The notes below the pieces were generated by a model that was not told the DNA's origin, ran no database searches, and saw only the letters and a program-made list of their open reading frames with translations. DNA of 22,222 bases from Thermodesulfobacteriota bacterium. GTDB taxonomy: Bacteria; Desulfobacterota; SM23-61. Made by a program: the position numbers and the translations under genes. Location of the stretch: assembly GCA_030018715.1 (NCBI GenBank), contig JASEHN010000005.1:1-22222 (forward strand). Direction: 5' to 3'. Below are positions 7,130 to 14,636 of the stretch, piece after piece (the first letter of the stretch is position 1; every line of letters starts with the position of its first letter).

Positions 7130-7654
7130 TTTTTTCAATTGCCACAAATAGCGCTTGCGCATTAAATTGATCAGGCCGATTAAGGGCTGGGAAGCATAAT
7201 CCGGGTAAGTCCACGGCAGGGACGTAAAGGCTCCCTTCTGGAACAATAAGGTCAGCTCCCCGTAAATTCCCTGCCCCAGATATACCCTGTGGCTGTAATC
7301 TTTGCCCGTGGCCAGGATAAACTTTGCTGCAGTCAGGTATCCCGGATCGATGTTAACCCTTCGCCCTCCCTGTTCGTTCAGTAACTGTAATTCCAGGGCA
7401 TTCGTCCAGAGCTTTATTTCTACCAGGTTGTGGGGTGGAATCAAAGGCCCAAAACTGGCCATCCTGCGCCAAAGGTTTTTCCCCATCTCTAACTCGTAAT
7501 ACTCAGTAAAGTCAAAGGACAGGGGTTCGCTTAAAAAATCCACCGGCCCGTATTGTTGCTCTGCGGCCAAGGCCGCTGAAGCAAAGTCTTTCCCCTCCCG
7601 AAAAATGAAGCTCATAACCAATTTCACTTCCCTGGGGGAACGGGGCAGACTCAC
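7082..7654 (-). CDS. DUF4416 family protein
   Basis: A 190-residue protein matching what I recall of DUF4416, a family of unknown function found mainly in Desulfobacterota and related phyla. Conserved-looking stretches are YGPVDFLSEPLSFDFTEYY (about 35-53), the IKLWTNALE region, VNIDPGYL (about 100-107) and LPWTYPDY. There is no signal peptide or membrane segment. The start is GTG at 7654-7652: GAGGA, overlapping the stop of rfaE1, sits just upstream. The conserved body seems to end around residue 175; the last dozen or so residues (RVQGVRRKALGLKT) are encoded inside a short-period repeat, so the natural C-terminus may have been replaced. An internal ATG 13 codons in (MSFIFREG) could be the true start. 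Function not known. Confidence 0.85.
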   Translation of the reverse strand: MSLPRSPREVKLVMSFIFREGKDFASAALAAEQQYGPVDFLSEPLSFDFTEYYELEMGKNLWRRMASFGPLIPPHNLVEIKLWTNALELQLLNEQGGRRVNIDPGYLTAAKFILATGKDYSHRVYLGQGIYGELTLLFQKGAFTSLPWTYPDYASQPLIGLINLMRKRYLWQLKKGRVQGVRRKALGLKT

Positions 7655-7663
7655 AGCATGTCC

Positions 7664-8683
7664 TCAGGCTTTAGGGCCGACTCTTTTGCGCTTCTCCCGG
7701 ATGCCATTTCTCACCGCATCTTCCAGTTCGGAAGCTTTGATGGTGGCGGTTCCGACCTCCCCTACGACGATTCCAGCGGCAATGTTGGAGAGTATCGCGG
7801 CTTCCTTGGCGCCTAACCCGCAGGCCAGGGCCAGGGTTAATACAGAGATCACCGTATCCCCTGCGCCGGTAACGTCGAAGACTTCTTTGGCCATCGTAGG
7901 GATGTTGGTGATTTCCCCGTTGTCCTGAAAAAGGGTCATGCCTTTTTCTCCGCGGGTGATCAGAACAGACCTGGCCTGCAAGCGCTGAACCAATGTCCGG
8001 CCAACGGCCATCAGGTCTTCTTCATTTTGGATCCAGCGTCCGGCCGCTTCCGCGGCTTCATAATGGTTGGGAGTCAGGATGGTAACTTCCCGGAAGAGAG
8101 GAAAGTTTTTTACTTTCGGATCCACGGACAAAATTTTTCCGGCTCTTAGAGCGAGGGAACGCACCCCCTCTATCAAGGGCTCGCAGATCACCCCTTTTCC
8201 GTAATCAGAGATCAGAACTGCGTCTATCTCATCCATGCGCCGCTCCAGCAGGGCAAGAATCTGTTTTATATTCTCCGGATGAATCCCCCGGACGACTTCC
8301 CGGTCATACCGGACGACCTGCTGGTGTTGAGCGATGATCCTGGTCTTCACTGTGGTGACCCGTTCTGATTCGACGATTACTCCTTCTGTTTCCACGCCCA
8401 TCTTATGCAGGTCATGGATTATTTTCCGGCCCATCTCATCATTTCCCACAATTCCTGCCAGCAATACCTTTCCCCCTAAACTGTGGATGTTATTGACCAC
8501 GTTCCCGGCCCCACCAAGGCGCAGGCTTTCAGAGGTCACGCTCACCACCGGGACCGGCGCTTCCGGAGATATCCTGGAGACGTTCCCCCAGATATACTCA
8601 TCGACCATCAAATCCCCGATGACCATAATCCGGGCATTGTTGAATTTGGCAATATAAGGAATTAATTCGTTGTTATTGTTCAC
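7664..8683 (-). CDS. rfaE1: D-glycero-beta-D-manno-heptose-7-phosphate kinase (RfaE1 / HldE kinase domain)
   Basis: A PfkB/ribokinase-fold sugar kinase of 339 residues that phosphorylates heptose-7-phosphate at C1 on the way to ADP-heptose, the inner-core LPS sugar. It shows GDLMVDEYIWG (about 23-33), GGAGNV (57-62) and the catalytic DVTGAGDT (270-277, base D276). It corresponds to the kinase half of bifunctional HldE; the adenylyltransferase half is absent and must be encoded elsewhere. The start is GTG at 8683, with AAGGAGGAG just upstream and only 16 bases after the gltX stop, suggesting coupling. The LPS role implies a Gram-negative host. Confidence 0.93.
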   Translation of the reverse strand: MNNNNELIPYIAKFNNARIMVIGDLMVDEYIWGNVSRISPEAPVPVVSVTSESLRLGGAGNVVNNIHSLGGKVLLAGIVGNDEMGRKIIHDLHKMGVETEGVIVESERVTTVKTRIIAQHQQVVRYDREVVRGIHPENIKQILALLERRMDEIDAVLISDYGKGVICEPLIEGVRSLALRAGKILSVDPKVKNFPLFREVTILTPNHYEAAEAAGRWIQNEEDLMAVGRTLVQRLQARSVLITRGEKGMTLFQDNGEITNIPTMAKEVFDVTGAGDTVISVLTLALACGLGAKEAAILSNIAAGIVVGEVGTATIKASELEDAVRNGIREKRKRVGPKA

Positions 8684-8699
8684 TCAGCGTGCTCCTCCT

Positions 8700-10148
8700 T
8701 CACTCGGCCTTGGCCAGGGCCGCTTCGGCCCTCTTCAAAGTTTTCTCTTTCCCCAGAAGGACAAAAACCTTTTCCAGCTCCGGGCCATGGATTTTTCCGG
8801 TCAGGGCGGCCCGCAGGGGCATGTAAAGGCCTCGACCGGAAAGGCCCGCCCGCTTGGCCAGACTGAATATGATTAGTTTATAATTTTCGGGGGTAATTTC
8901 TTCCACGGTTCGAAGTTCATCTATAAGCCCCTTAAGTACCCTCCGGCCTTCTTCTTTTTGCAGGAGGTCTTGGGCTTCCGGATCCATCTTCCAACCGTCT
9001 TCGAAAAAAACCGTTAAGTGGTCGGCCAACTGGTTTAAGTTATCCACCTCTTCCCAGACTGTTTCCAGGGCGGTATTCAACCACGCCACGCCCACATCAT
9101 CTACATTTATACCCTTTTTTTTAAGGAATGGCCAGGCCAGTTCCAATCGTTTTTCACCTGAAAGGCCCTTCATGTGGTTGCGGTTTACCCACTTAAGCTT
9201 CTCATAATTGAAAATGGCGGGGCTGCGGGAGACCCGTCCCAGGGAAAATTTCCCGATCAACTTCTCCAGGCTGAAAATTTCCTCCGCGTCTTCCGAGGAC
9301 CAGCCCAGCAGGGCCAAGTAATTGACCAGGGCTTCCGCAAGATAGCCTTCCTCACGGAAATGAGCCACGGCTGTGGTTCCATGTCGTTTGCTCAAAGGCG
9401 CGCGGTCCGGCCCCACGATCAAGGGAAGGTGAGCGAATTGGGGGGGAAGGAATCCCAGGGTTTTATAAAGGAGAAGTTGCCGCGGGGTGTTTGCCAGATG
9501 GTCTTCTCCGCGGATGACCTGGGTGATTTGCATGAGCGCGTCATCGACTACCACGGCGAAGTTGTATGAAGCCACTCCATCGGAGCGTAAAATAATGAAA
9601 TCCCCAATCCCCTGGCCATCGAAGGATACCTTGCCTTTTACCAGGTCTTGGAATTCAACAGTCCGGGCCTCTACCTTAAAACGTAAGGAGGCCGGACGAC
9701 CGGCGGCGGAAAAGGAACGTTCTTCTTCCGCGGATAAATTCCGGCAGCGGCCGTCGTATTTGGGTGGAATCCCTCTGGCCAAAGAGCGCTTTTTCTTTTC
9801 CTCCAGTTCCTCCGGCGTGCAGTAACAACGGTAAGCCTCCCCTTTTTTAAGGAGTTCCCCGCCATACCGCCGGTACGTTTCCAAACGTTCCGACTGTCGG
9901 TAGGGCCCGTGCTCTCCCGGCTGGCCCGGCCCTTCATCCCAGTCGATCCCCAGCCATTTAAGGTCGTTCAGAATCGCCCCCTCGGCTTCAGCCGAGGAGC
10001 GTTCCATGTCCGTGTCTTCCAGACGGAGGATGAACGTTCCGCCCTTCTTACGGGCGAAAAAAAAATTGAAGAGGGCTGTACGAGCATTGCCCACATGTAA
10101 TAGCCCGGTGGGGCTGGGGGCAAAGCGAACTCGGATCCTGTTTTCCAT
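8700..10148 (-). CDS. gltX: Glutamyl-tRNA synthetase
   Basis: Class I synthetase charging tRNA-Glu, 482 residues from this start. The HIGH-type signature is APSPTGLLHVGN (10-21) and the KMSKS-type loop is PLSKRHG (251-257). A zinc-type site C108-x-C110 ... Y131-x3-C135 resembles that of E. coli GluRS. The reading frame is open upstream to a TTG nine codons earlier (10175), but those codons lie in a dispersed repeat (10159-10251). The ATG at 10148-10146, which begins MENRIRVRFAPSPTG, is the natural start. No clear Shine-Dalgarno precedes it: the leader is the repeat edge GCGGT followed by an A/T run. The gene is followed closely by rfaE1. Confidence 0.96.
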   Translation of the reverse strand: MENRIRVRFAPSPTGLLHVGNARTALFNFFFARKKGGTFILRLEDTDMERSSAEAEGAILNDLKWLGIDWDEGPGQPGEHGPYRQSERLETYRRYGGELLKKGEAYRCYCTPEELEEKKKRSLARGIPPKYDGRCRNLSAEEERSFSAAGRPASLRFKVEARTVEFQDLVKGKVSFDGQGIGDFIILRSDGVASYNFAVVVDDALMQITQVIRGEDHLANTPRQLLLYKTLGFLPPQFAHLPLIVGPDRAPLSKRHGTTAVAHFREEGYLAEALVNYLALLGWSSEDAEEIFSLEKLIGKFSLGRVSRSPAIFNYEKLKWVNRNHMKGLSGEKRLELAWPFLKKKGINVDDVGVAWLNTALETVWEEVDNLNQLADHLTVFFEDGWKMDPEAQDLLQKEEGRRVLKGLIDELRTVEEITPENYKLIIFSLAKRAGLSGRGLYMPLRAALTGKIHGPELEKVFVLLGKEKTLKRAEAALAKAE

Positions 10149-10158
10149 AAAATTTTTT

Positions 10159-10251
10159 ACCGCAGAGCGCGCCAAGATCGCAGATATGAACCGCTATGCG
10201 CATGGCGCTAAGCGCTTAGCGATTTTGGGCGCTCTCGGCGATCTCTGCGGT
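10159..10251. repeat. Dispersed inverted repeat, ACCGCAGAG type, at the gltX start
   Basis: The left end (10159-10185) begins ACCGCAGAGCGCGCC and the right end (10225-10251) ends GGCGATCTCTGCGGT. The outer nine bases are perfectly complementary and the rest less so. A further palindromic patch, GCTAAGCGCTTAGC, sits at 10207-10220. It fills the spacer between ispF and gltX and reaches to 10 bases from the gltX ATG. Confidence 0.8.
10207..10220. repeat. Perfect 14-base palindrome inside the gltX-side repeat
   Basis: GCTAAGCGCTTAGC reads the same on both strands. It lies in the centre of the 10159-10251 repeat and could form the tip of a hairpin. No function can be assigned. Confidence 0.6.
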
Positions 10252-10260
10252 GAATAAATA

Positions 10261-10737
10261 TCATTTTTTCGGAGCCAAAAGGACGATGGCATAGGCCACG
10301 ATTCCCTTTCCTTCCCCCACAAACCCCAGGCCTTCGGAAGTCGTTGCTTTGACGTTGACTCTCCTGGCGGAAATGTTTAAAGTTCCGGATATTTTTTCCA
10401 CCATCCGGGAAATGTAGGGCATCAACATTGGTTCTTCGGCGACCACGGTGGTATCCAGGTTTTCCACACTCAGGCCCCGCTCGGCCGCCATCGAGGCCAC
10501 GCTTTTGAGCAACGTAAGGCTGGAGATCCCCCGAAACTTAAGGTCGGTGTTGGGAAAGTGTTTCCCGATATCCCCTTCGCCCATGGCCCCTAAAATTCCA
10601 TCGCAAACCGCGTGCAAGAGCACATCGGCATCCGAATGCCCCTCGAGTCCTTTCTCGTGGGGAACCTCCACGCCGCCGATGATTAGCTGGCGACCCTCGA
10701 CCAAGCGATGTACGTCGTAGCCAAATCCAATCAGCAT
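10261..10737 (-). CDS. ispF: 2-C-methyl-D-erythritol 2,4-cyclodiphosphate synthase
   Basis: Cyclises CDP-ME-2-phosphate in the MEP isoprenoid pathway. The 158-residue protein begins MLIGFGYDVHR, with zinc ligands D8, H10 and H42 placed as in E. coli IspF, followed by LEGHSDADVLLHA and KHFPNTD, and ends near ATTSEGLGFVGEGKGIVAYA. Length is normal. There is no good Shine-Dalgarno in front of this ATG, although the protein start is canonical. ispD lies 235 bases upstream on the same strand rather than fused or overlapping as in many bacteria; the spacer holds repeat pieces at 10830-10851 and 10934-10963. Confidence 0.96.
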   Translation of the reverse strand: MLIGFGYDVHRLVEGRQLIIGGVEVPHEKGLEGHSDADVLLHAVCDGILGAMGEGDIGKHFPNTDLKFRGISSLTLLKSVASMAAERGLSVENLDTTVVAEEPMLMPYISRMVEKISGTLNISARRVNVKATTSEGLGFVGEGKGIVAYAIVLLAPKK

Positions 10738-10829
10738 AAAAATACCAAAATAGTTGCAAGTTTTAAGTTAAAGAAAGTAACTCGTTCTTAGGAATAACTG
10801 GCAATCCGTAAATATTAACCTTTAACTTG

Positions 10830-10851
10830 ATTGTACAGGAAATTCCTTTTT
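10830..10851 (-). repeat. 22-base word shared with 2259-2280
   Basis: Read on the minus strand it matches 2259-2280 with one difference; the core is GGAATTTCCT then TACAAT. It lies in the ispD-ispF spacer about 93 bases before the ispF start. A TTGAAA overlaps its 5' side on the minus strand, but only 14 bases from TACAAT, too close for a standard promoter. Confidence 0.6.
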
Positions 10852-10933
10852 TCAACTTTAGCCCAGAATGCAGCGGGATTACTTTAGAGACTTGACACTT
10901 ATCCTTAACTTTTTCTTAAACATGGTTTTAAAA

Positions 10934-10963
10934 CTCTGAGATCTCTGTGTCCTCTGTGGCTAA
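10934..10963. repeat. Single arm of the CCACAGAG/CTCTGTGG repeat family
   Basis: On the minus strand this reads TTAGCCACAGAGGACACAGA and continues GATCTCAGAG. It ends 10 bases from the ispD stop. The word TTAGCCACAGAG recurs at 22020-22031. I see no clear second arm nearby. Confidence 0.65.
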
Positions 10964-10972
10964 TTTAAAACT

Positions 10973-11665
10973 TCATTTCCAGTACTTCAGTAACGCTTCC
11001 CCCAGGATCAGGTCTTCAGGAGTCGTAATCTTAAAGTTCAACCTGGACCCTTCGATTACCCGTACCGGAATTCCCAGCCGTTCCACCAGAACAGCGTCAT
11101 CGGTCCCGTAAAATCGATCTTCTCCGGCCTTCTCATGCGCCCTTACTATTAATCCATACTCAAAGCATTGGGGAGTTTGGATGATCCAGAGGCGTTCACG
11201 GTCAACCGTTCTTAAAACTTCCTTTTCCGGAGAAACCTCTTTTAAAGTCTCTCCGGCGGGAAGAGCGGCAACCACCGCCTTCCAGCGATTGGTTTCCGAT
11301 AGGGTTCTCTCGATTAGCGGGAGAGGGACAAAAGGCCGGGCTCCGTCATGGACGATGACCCAATCAGCGTTTCCTTTAATGGCTTTCAGCCCCGCGCCAA
11401 CCGAATCTTGCCGTTCCAATCCTCCCGGCAATATTTTAAGAACCTTCTTCAAACCATACCGACGGATGATTTCATCTGTCCAGAAAGAAACTTCCTCCGG
11501 AGGAACCAGGGGTAAGATCTCATCGATCTGCGGGCAGGCTTCAAATTTTTGGAGAGTACGCGCCAGGAGAGGAATCCCTCCCAGAAGGAGAGAAGCTTTG
11601 GATGTCTCGCCGCCCATCCGCCTCCCCCGCCCCGCTGCCGGGATCAAAGCCACGACGCGCATCAT
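10973..11665 (-). CDS. ispD: 2-C-methyl-D-erythritol 4-phosphate cytidylyltransferase
   Basis: Transfers CMP from CTP to MEP in the isoprenoid pathway. The 230-residue protein has the nucleotidyltransferase N-terminus LIPAAGRGRRMGG (8-20) with the lysine of TSKASLLL, the RQDSVGAGL segment, HDGARPFV (about 105-112) and a C-terminal FKITTPEDL. These and the length fit IspD. No strong Shine-Dalgarno is visible before the MM start. A hairpin terminator and a 14-base perfect palindrome lie between it and the PIN/TRAM gene upstream, so it may have its own promoter. The PIN/TRAM-ispD-ispF order agrees with other Desulfobacterota. Confidence 0.96.
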   Translation of the reverse strand: MMRVVALIPAAGRGRRMGGETSKASLLLGGIPLLARTLQKFEACPQIDEILPLVPPEEVSFWTDEIIRRYGLKKVLKILPGGLERQDSVGAGLKAIKGNADWVIVHDGARPFVPLPLIERTLSETNRWKAVVAALPAGETLKEVSPEKEVLRTVDRERLWIIQTPQCFEYGLIVRAHEKAGEDRFYGTDDAVLVERLGIPVRVIEGSRLNFKITTPEDLILGEALLKYWK

Positions 11666-11676
11666 CTGAGCAGGTC

Positions 11677-11690
11677 CCGCAACGTTGCGG
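11677..11690. promoter_or_regulatory. Perfect 14-base palindrome upstream of ispD
   Basis: CCGCAACGTTGCGG is its own reverse complement and lies 11 bases before the ispD start. On the minus strand an A-rich tract precedes it. It could be an operator or, on the plus strand, a small hairpin followed by T-rich sequence. Role not shown. Confidence 0.35.
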
Positions 11691-11732
11691 TGCTTAATTT
11701 TTTTAAGGTCATGAAAAGGCCCAGCCCCCCGG

Positions 11733-11771
11733 CATAAAGAAAGCCCAGAATTTCCCGAAGAAATCCTGGGC
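11733..11771 (-). terminator. Rho-independent terminator after the PIN/TRAM gene
   Basis: On the minus strand GCCCAGGATTTC pairs with GAAATTCTGGGC (11743-11771), 12 base pairs with one G-U and a 5-base loop, followed by TTTCTTT. It begins 22 bases after the PIN/TRAM stop. The T-tract is imperfect, so termination may be partial. Confidence 0.65.
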
Positions 11772-11793
11772 GCTCCTCCCCCCGGGGGTTGCT

Positions 11794-12828
11794 TTAATGG
11801 TTAAATCCCTGATAGAAGTTCTCCGGAACATCTTCTTTCAGCATGGTGAAAATCATTCTTCCGGCAGTGGTCTGCAGGACGCTGGTCACGGAAACATCAA
11901 CAGACTTACCCATGTAGCGCCGGGCGTTGTCCACCACCACCATAGTTCCATCATCCAGGTAAGCCACCCCCTGCCCGGGTTCTTTCCCCTCTTTCAAAAT
12001 CTTTACGTTCATGATTTCACCGGGGAGAACTACGGGTTTTAAAGCGTTGAAGAGCTGATTGATGTTCAGCACCGGAATTCCCTGAAGTTCGGCTACCTTG
12101 TTTAAGTTAAAATCATTCGTAATGATCTTAGCGTCTATATCCTTGGCCAGGGCAATCAACTTGGCGTCCACTTCCTGAATCTTGGGATAATCCTGGTCAA
12201 TTATCCTGACTTCCAGGTTGGCTTGTTTTTGTATTCTATTCAAAACATCCAGTCCTCTCCGGCCCCGTCCACGCTTCAGGGAGTCCGAAGAGTCTGCAAT
12301 GTGTCGCAATTCTTGGAGAATAAATTGGGGAATGATAAATGTCCCCTCCATGAATCCCGTATCACAAATGTCGGCGATGCGCCCATCGATAATCACGCTG
12401 GTATCCAGAACTTTATGACCGTTGGTACCTTGGACTGGTCCTTTGGACAACCAGGGAAGTTTCGCCGGTTCAAACTCTTTGCCTTTCTTTAGGCCTAAGA
12501 TCAAACCCAGGTAGCCAAGGGCACTGTTGATCAGAATGTAGGCTGAAAAGTTAACCTCCAGCCGCTCAAAAAGACCGGTGAAGAAGGCGTTTACGAGCAG
12601 GTTGGCCAGCATCAACCCTAAAACTAATCCGATGGCCCCGCCGATGACTACTTTCAGCGGCAGGCGTTTTATGCTGCGCTCGGAAAAAATGACGATAATC
12701 CCGATGAATAGGCCGATGCCCATCCCCCACAAACCGGAATCTGAAAATTGGGCGGCTTGCTGCCCTAAAAAATAACCGCTACTGCCAGTGGCCATTAACA
12801 ATAATATCCGCAGGATAAACACTCCCAC
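11794..12828 (-). CDS. Membrane-anchored PIN/TRAM domain protein (YacL-like)
   Basis: A 344-residue protein with four hydrophobic segments (about 7-25, 33-49, 58-84 and 94-113), a PIN nuclease domain (about 138-260) and a C-terminal TRAM RNA-binding domain (about 268-330). The PIN acidic residues are visible: D142 in VLDTSVIIDGR, E173 in LQELRHIADS, D221 and D239 in ITNDFNL. This matches B. subtilis YacL, of uncertain function but presumed a membrane-located RNA nuclease. The start is GTG at 12828, with a near-complete Shine-Dalgarno (AAGGAGGTGA) upstream. It follows carD by 50 bases and precedes ispD, an arrangement also seen in Firmicutes and Desulfobacterota, so co-transcription with carD is likely. 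Confidence 0.92.
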   Translation of the reverse strand: MGVFILRILLLMATGSSGYFLGQQAAQFSDSGLWGMGIGLFIGIIVIFSERSIKRLPLKVVIGGAIGLVLGLMLANLLVNAFFTGLFERLEVNFSAYILINSALGYLGLILGLKKGKEFEPAKLPWLSKGPVQGTNGHKVLDTSVIIDGRIADICDTGFMEGTFIIPQFILQELRHIADSSDSLKRGRGRRGLDVLNRIQKQANLEVRIIDQDYPKIQEVDAKLIALAKDIDAKIITNDFNLNKVAELQGIPVLNINQLFNALKPVVLPGEIMNVKILKEGKEPGQGVAYLDDGTMVVVDNARRYMGKSVDVSVTSVLQTTAGRMIFTMLKEDVPENFYQGFNH

Positions 12829-12878
12829 CTTTTCTCACCTCCTTTCTATGTGGAATTTTTAAAAAGAAGAGCTGGGTT

Positions 12879-13361
12879 TCAGACGTTGAAGATGCTCATG
12901 AGCCGAAGACGAACTTTTTCTTCGGCCATGTTTTTGGCGATGGAGAGCTCCTTGACCAGCAGGTTCTGGGCCAGGTCGAGCATCTGCCGCTCTCCAAAGG
13001 AAAGGTCTTTGTTGTTTTTTAGGTGAACAAGGTCTCTAAGGACTTCGGCTACTTCAAAAACAGACCCGGATTTGATCTTTTCCATGTATTCCCTGTACCG
13101 GCGATTCCAGGTCTGGCAATCTACTTTTCCGTTTCTTTCGGAAAGAATCCGGAAAACTTTGGGAACTTCTTTCTTGTCGATGATTTCCCTAAGCCCCACG
13201 CTCTGGGCGTTATCAGTGGGAACCATGATGGTCATCTCTTTTTCTAAAAATCTTAAAACATAGAAGGTTCTCTTACTTCCTGAAATCACCTTGCATTTAA
13301 TATCCTCGATAACCCCAACACCGTGCGCAGGATAGACCGCCTTATCGCCAATCTTAAACAT
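12879..13361 (-). CDS. carD: CarD family transcriptional regulator
   Basis: A 160-residue CarD/CdnL-type protein that binds RNA polymerase beta subunit and stabilises open complexes, notably at rRNA promoters. The N-terminal RNA-polymerase-interacting domain starts MFKIGDKAVYPAHGVGVIEDI and the helical C-terminal part contains WNRRYREYMEKIKSG, then LSFGERQMLDLAQNLLVKE. The ATG at 13361 is chosen because GGGAGG lies seven bases upstream; an in-frame TTG five codons earlier would put that site inside the gene. A sigma70-type promoter (13387-13416) lies just upstream, giving a leader of roughly 20 bases. Confidence 0.94.
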   Translation of the reverse strand: MFKIGDKAVYPAHGVGVIEDIKCKVISGSKRTFYVLRFLEKEMTIMVPTDNAQSVGLREIIDKKEVPKVFRILSERNGKVDCQTWNRRYREYMEKIKSGSVFEVAEVLRDLVHLKNNKDLSFGERQMLDLAQNLLVKELSIAKNMAEEKVRLRLMSIFNV

Positions 13362-13386
13362 TTCCCCGCCTCCCAACTTATGTAGA

Positions 13387-13416
13387 ATTTTAGCATCATT
13401 AGGGTATGGAAGTCAA
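13387..13416 (-). promoter_or_regulatory. Sigma70-type promoter of carD
   Basis: On the minus strand TTGACT (13416-13411), an 18-base spacer and TAAAAT (13392-13387). TGC directly before TAAAAT also gives an extended -10. It points to carD, whose start is 25 bases beyond the -10 box. Confidence 0.7.
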
Positions 13417-13458
13417 TATTATTTTGGTCCTGTTGGCAATTCAGACATTATAAGATTT

Positions 13459-13486
13459 GGGGTGGGGGTGGGGAGGTGGTTTAGGG
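13459..13486 (+). other. G-rich tract, possible G-quadruplex
   Basis: Runs of 4, 5 and 4 G separated by single T bases, then GG, GG and GGG. Three long runs plus the last could form a quadruplex on the plus strand. It lies about 43 bases upstream of the carD -35 box. Confidence 0.45.
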
Positions 13487-13529
13487 TGCTAAGAGCTTAT
13501 CCCGTCCTGCGCGTGGGCGTCCGTTAGGA

Positions 13530-13724
13530 TTGCAGAATTATATTGCGGGAAGAGCCTCTTTTGAGATGAGTCCCCGTCCCCCATTTTCCCGTGCGCCGAT
13601 CTACTACGGCTGCGGCTATATTTCCCGCACCGACTTTTGGAAACTGGGCTTGATCTTCGGCGCGATCTTCCTCATCGTGCTCCTGGTCATCGGCATACCT
13701 TATCTAACGAGTGTCCAAATCTAG
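13530..13724 (+). pseudogene. C-terminal remnant of an SLC13/DASS-type anion transporter
   Basis: Only about 50 residues are recognisable, roughly from 13575: PP then APIYYGCGYISRTDFWKLG, followed by a hydrophobic helix (LIFGAIFLIVLLVIGIPYL) and a stop at 13722-13724. In divalent anion:sodium symporters the last helix follows a TPPNAIVYGSGYIS-like motif, which this resembles with two extra residues after PP. The upstream coding region (ten or more helices) is missing: before 13575 the frame reads unrelated residues and there is no ribosome-binding site. A terminator hairpin 37 bases downstream looks like the original gene's. I read it as a decayed gene left by deletion; a small real membrane protein of 64 residues is the less likely alternative. 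Confidence 0.5.
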
Positions 13725-13761
13725 CGCGAAAAGCGCGGAAAAAAGCGAGAGACGCGCAAGA

Positions 13762-13794
13762 CCTGACAGGTTTTCAAATTCTGTCAGGCCTTTT
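13762..13794 (+). terminator. Rho-independent terminator, possibly bidirectional
   Basis: CCTGACAG (13762-13769) pairs with CTGTCAGG (13781-13788) across an 11-base loop, followed by CCTTTTC. It follows the SLC13 remnant on the plus strand. radC ends at 13817 on the minus strand, so the same hairpin could serve it, though with a poorer T-tract. Confidence 0.65.
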
Positions 13795-13816
13795 CATTAG
13801 CATAAGGTTTTGGTGG

Positions 13817-14518
13817 TCATCGGCTGTTTTCCGATACAGGCATCAGGCGGGATTCCATAAAACTGCAATAGCCTTCTTTACCCACGATAATATGATCCAG
13901 AACCCGCAGGTCGATGGTGCGGGCGGCCTCGACAAGGGAGCGGGTCAATTGCTTATCCTCGGGGGATGGGTCGGAATCTCCGCTGGGATGGTTATGAACC
14001 AGGATGATTCCGGCGGCATGGCGGGCCAAGGCTTCTTCGATCATCCGCCGGGGGTAAATAACTGCTCGGTCCACCGTTCCCTCCTGGATAATCTTGTAGT
14101 CGAGAACTTTATTTTTTGTGTTTAAAAAAATGACCATGAAAGCCTCATGGGGGAGGCCGGCCAGTTTCACCCGGGCGAAGTCGAGCACGGCCTGGGGAGA
14201 AGATAGCAGGTCTTTATTTCTCATCTTCTCGGCCAGATAAATTCCACAGGTCTCTTTGATTAGACGGATAAGGGTCGAGGAAATGGGACCGATGTGGGCG
14301 ACTTCTTCCAGCTCCTTCTGCCCCGCATCCAGGACGCCGGAGAGGCTGCCGAAACGCTTGATCAGGTCTTTGGCAAAGGGCTTGACGTCCTTTCGCGGGA
14401 TGGCATAGGTCAGGAGAAGCTCGAGGATTTCATAGTCATGCATACCTTCGGTTCCGTTTTTGCGAAACCTCTCCCGCAGGCGTTTCCGGTGTTCAAGGTA
14501 TCCAGGCTGGTCATCCAT
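13817..14518 (-). CDS. radC: RadC family protein (JAB/MPN domain)
   Basis: A 233-residue protein with the two parts of the family: an N-terminal helix-hairpin-helix-like UPF0758 domain (about 1-100, HDYEILELLLTYAIPRKD) and a C-terminal JAMM metal-binding fold. The JAMM residues are E146, H175 and H177 (VHNHPSGD), and D188. The length is usual. The old DNA-repair role has been withdrawn and the true function is unsettled. AAGGAGGG before the ATG supports the start, and a promoter-like pair lies immediately upstream (14538-14565). It is transcribed alone. Confidence 0.94.
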   Translation of the reverse strand: MDDQPGYLEHRKRLRERFRKNGTEGMHDYEILELLLTYAIPRKDVKPFAKDLIKRFGSLSGVLDAGQKELEEVAHIGPISSTLIRLIKETCGIYLAEKMRNKDLLSSPQAVLDFARVKLAGLPHEAFMVIFLNTKNKVLDYKIIQEGTVDRAVIYPRRMIEEALARHAAGIILVHNHPSGDSDPSPEDKQLTRSLVEAARTIDLRVLDHIIVGKEGYCSFMESRLMPVSENSR

Positions 14519-14537
14519 TCTGTTCCCTCCTTTTTAC

Positions 14538-14565
14538 AATTTACTAAATACCCGGAGTAAGTCAA
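14538..14565 (-). promoter_or_regulatory. Likely sigma70-type promoter of radC
   Basis: On the minus strand TTGACT (14565-14560), a 16-base spacer and TAAATT (14543-14538). It shares TATTGACTT with the carD promoter. The leader to the radC ATG would be only about 13 bases, just enough for the Shine-Dalgarno. Confidence 0.45.
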
Positions 14566-14636
14566 TAGTATCTTTTTTTAACAGTCGATCACTTTCTTTC
14601 TTCTTAAGATCATGAGGAGAACCTCAACCATGCCCA

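Noticed and set aside
10149..10175. N-terminal extension of gltX starting at TTG 10175
   Set aside because: The nine extra codons lie in the ACCGCAGAG repeat, and the ATG at 10148 gives the canonical GluRS N-terminus.
10827..10861. Promoter TTGAAA ... TACAAT before ispF
   Set aside because: The spacing is only 14 bases, too short for a normal sigma70 promoter, and TACAAT is part of the duplicated 22-base word.
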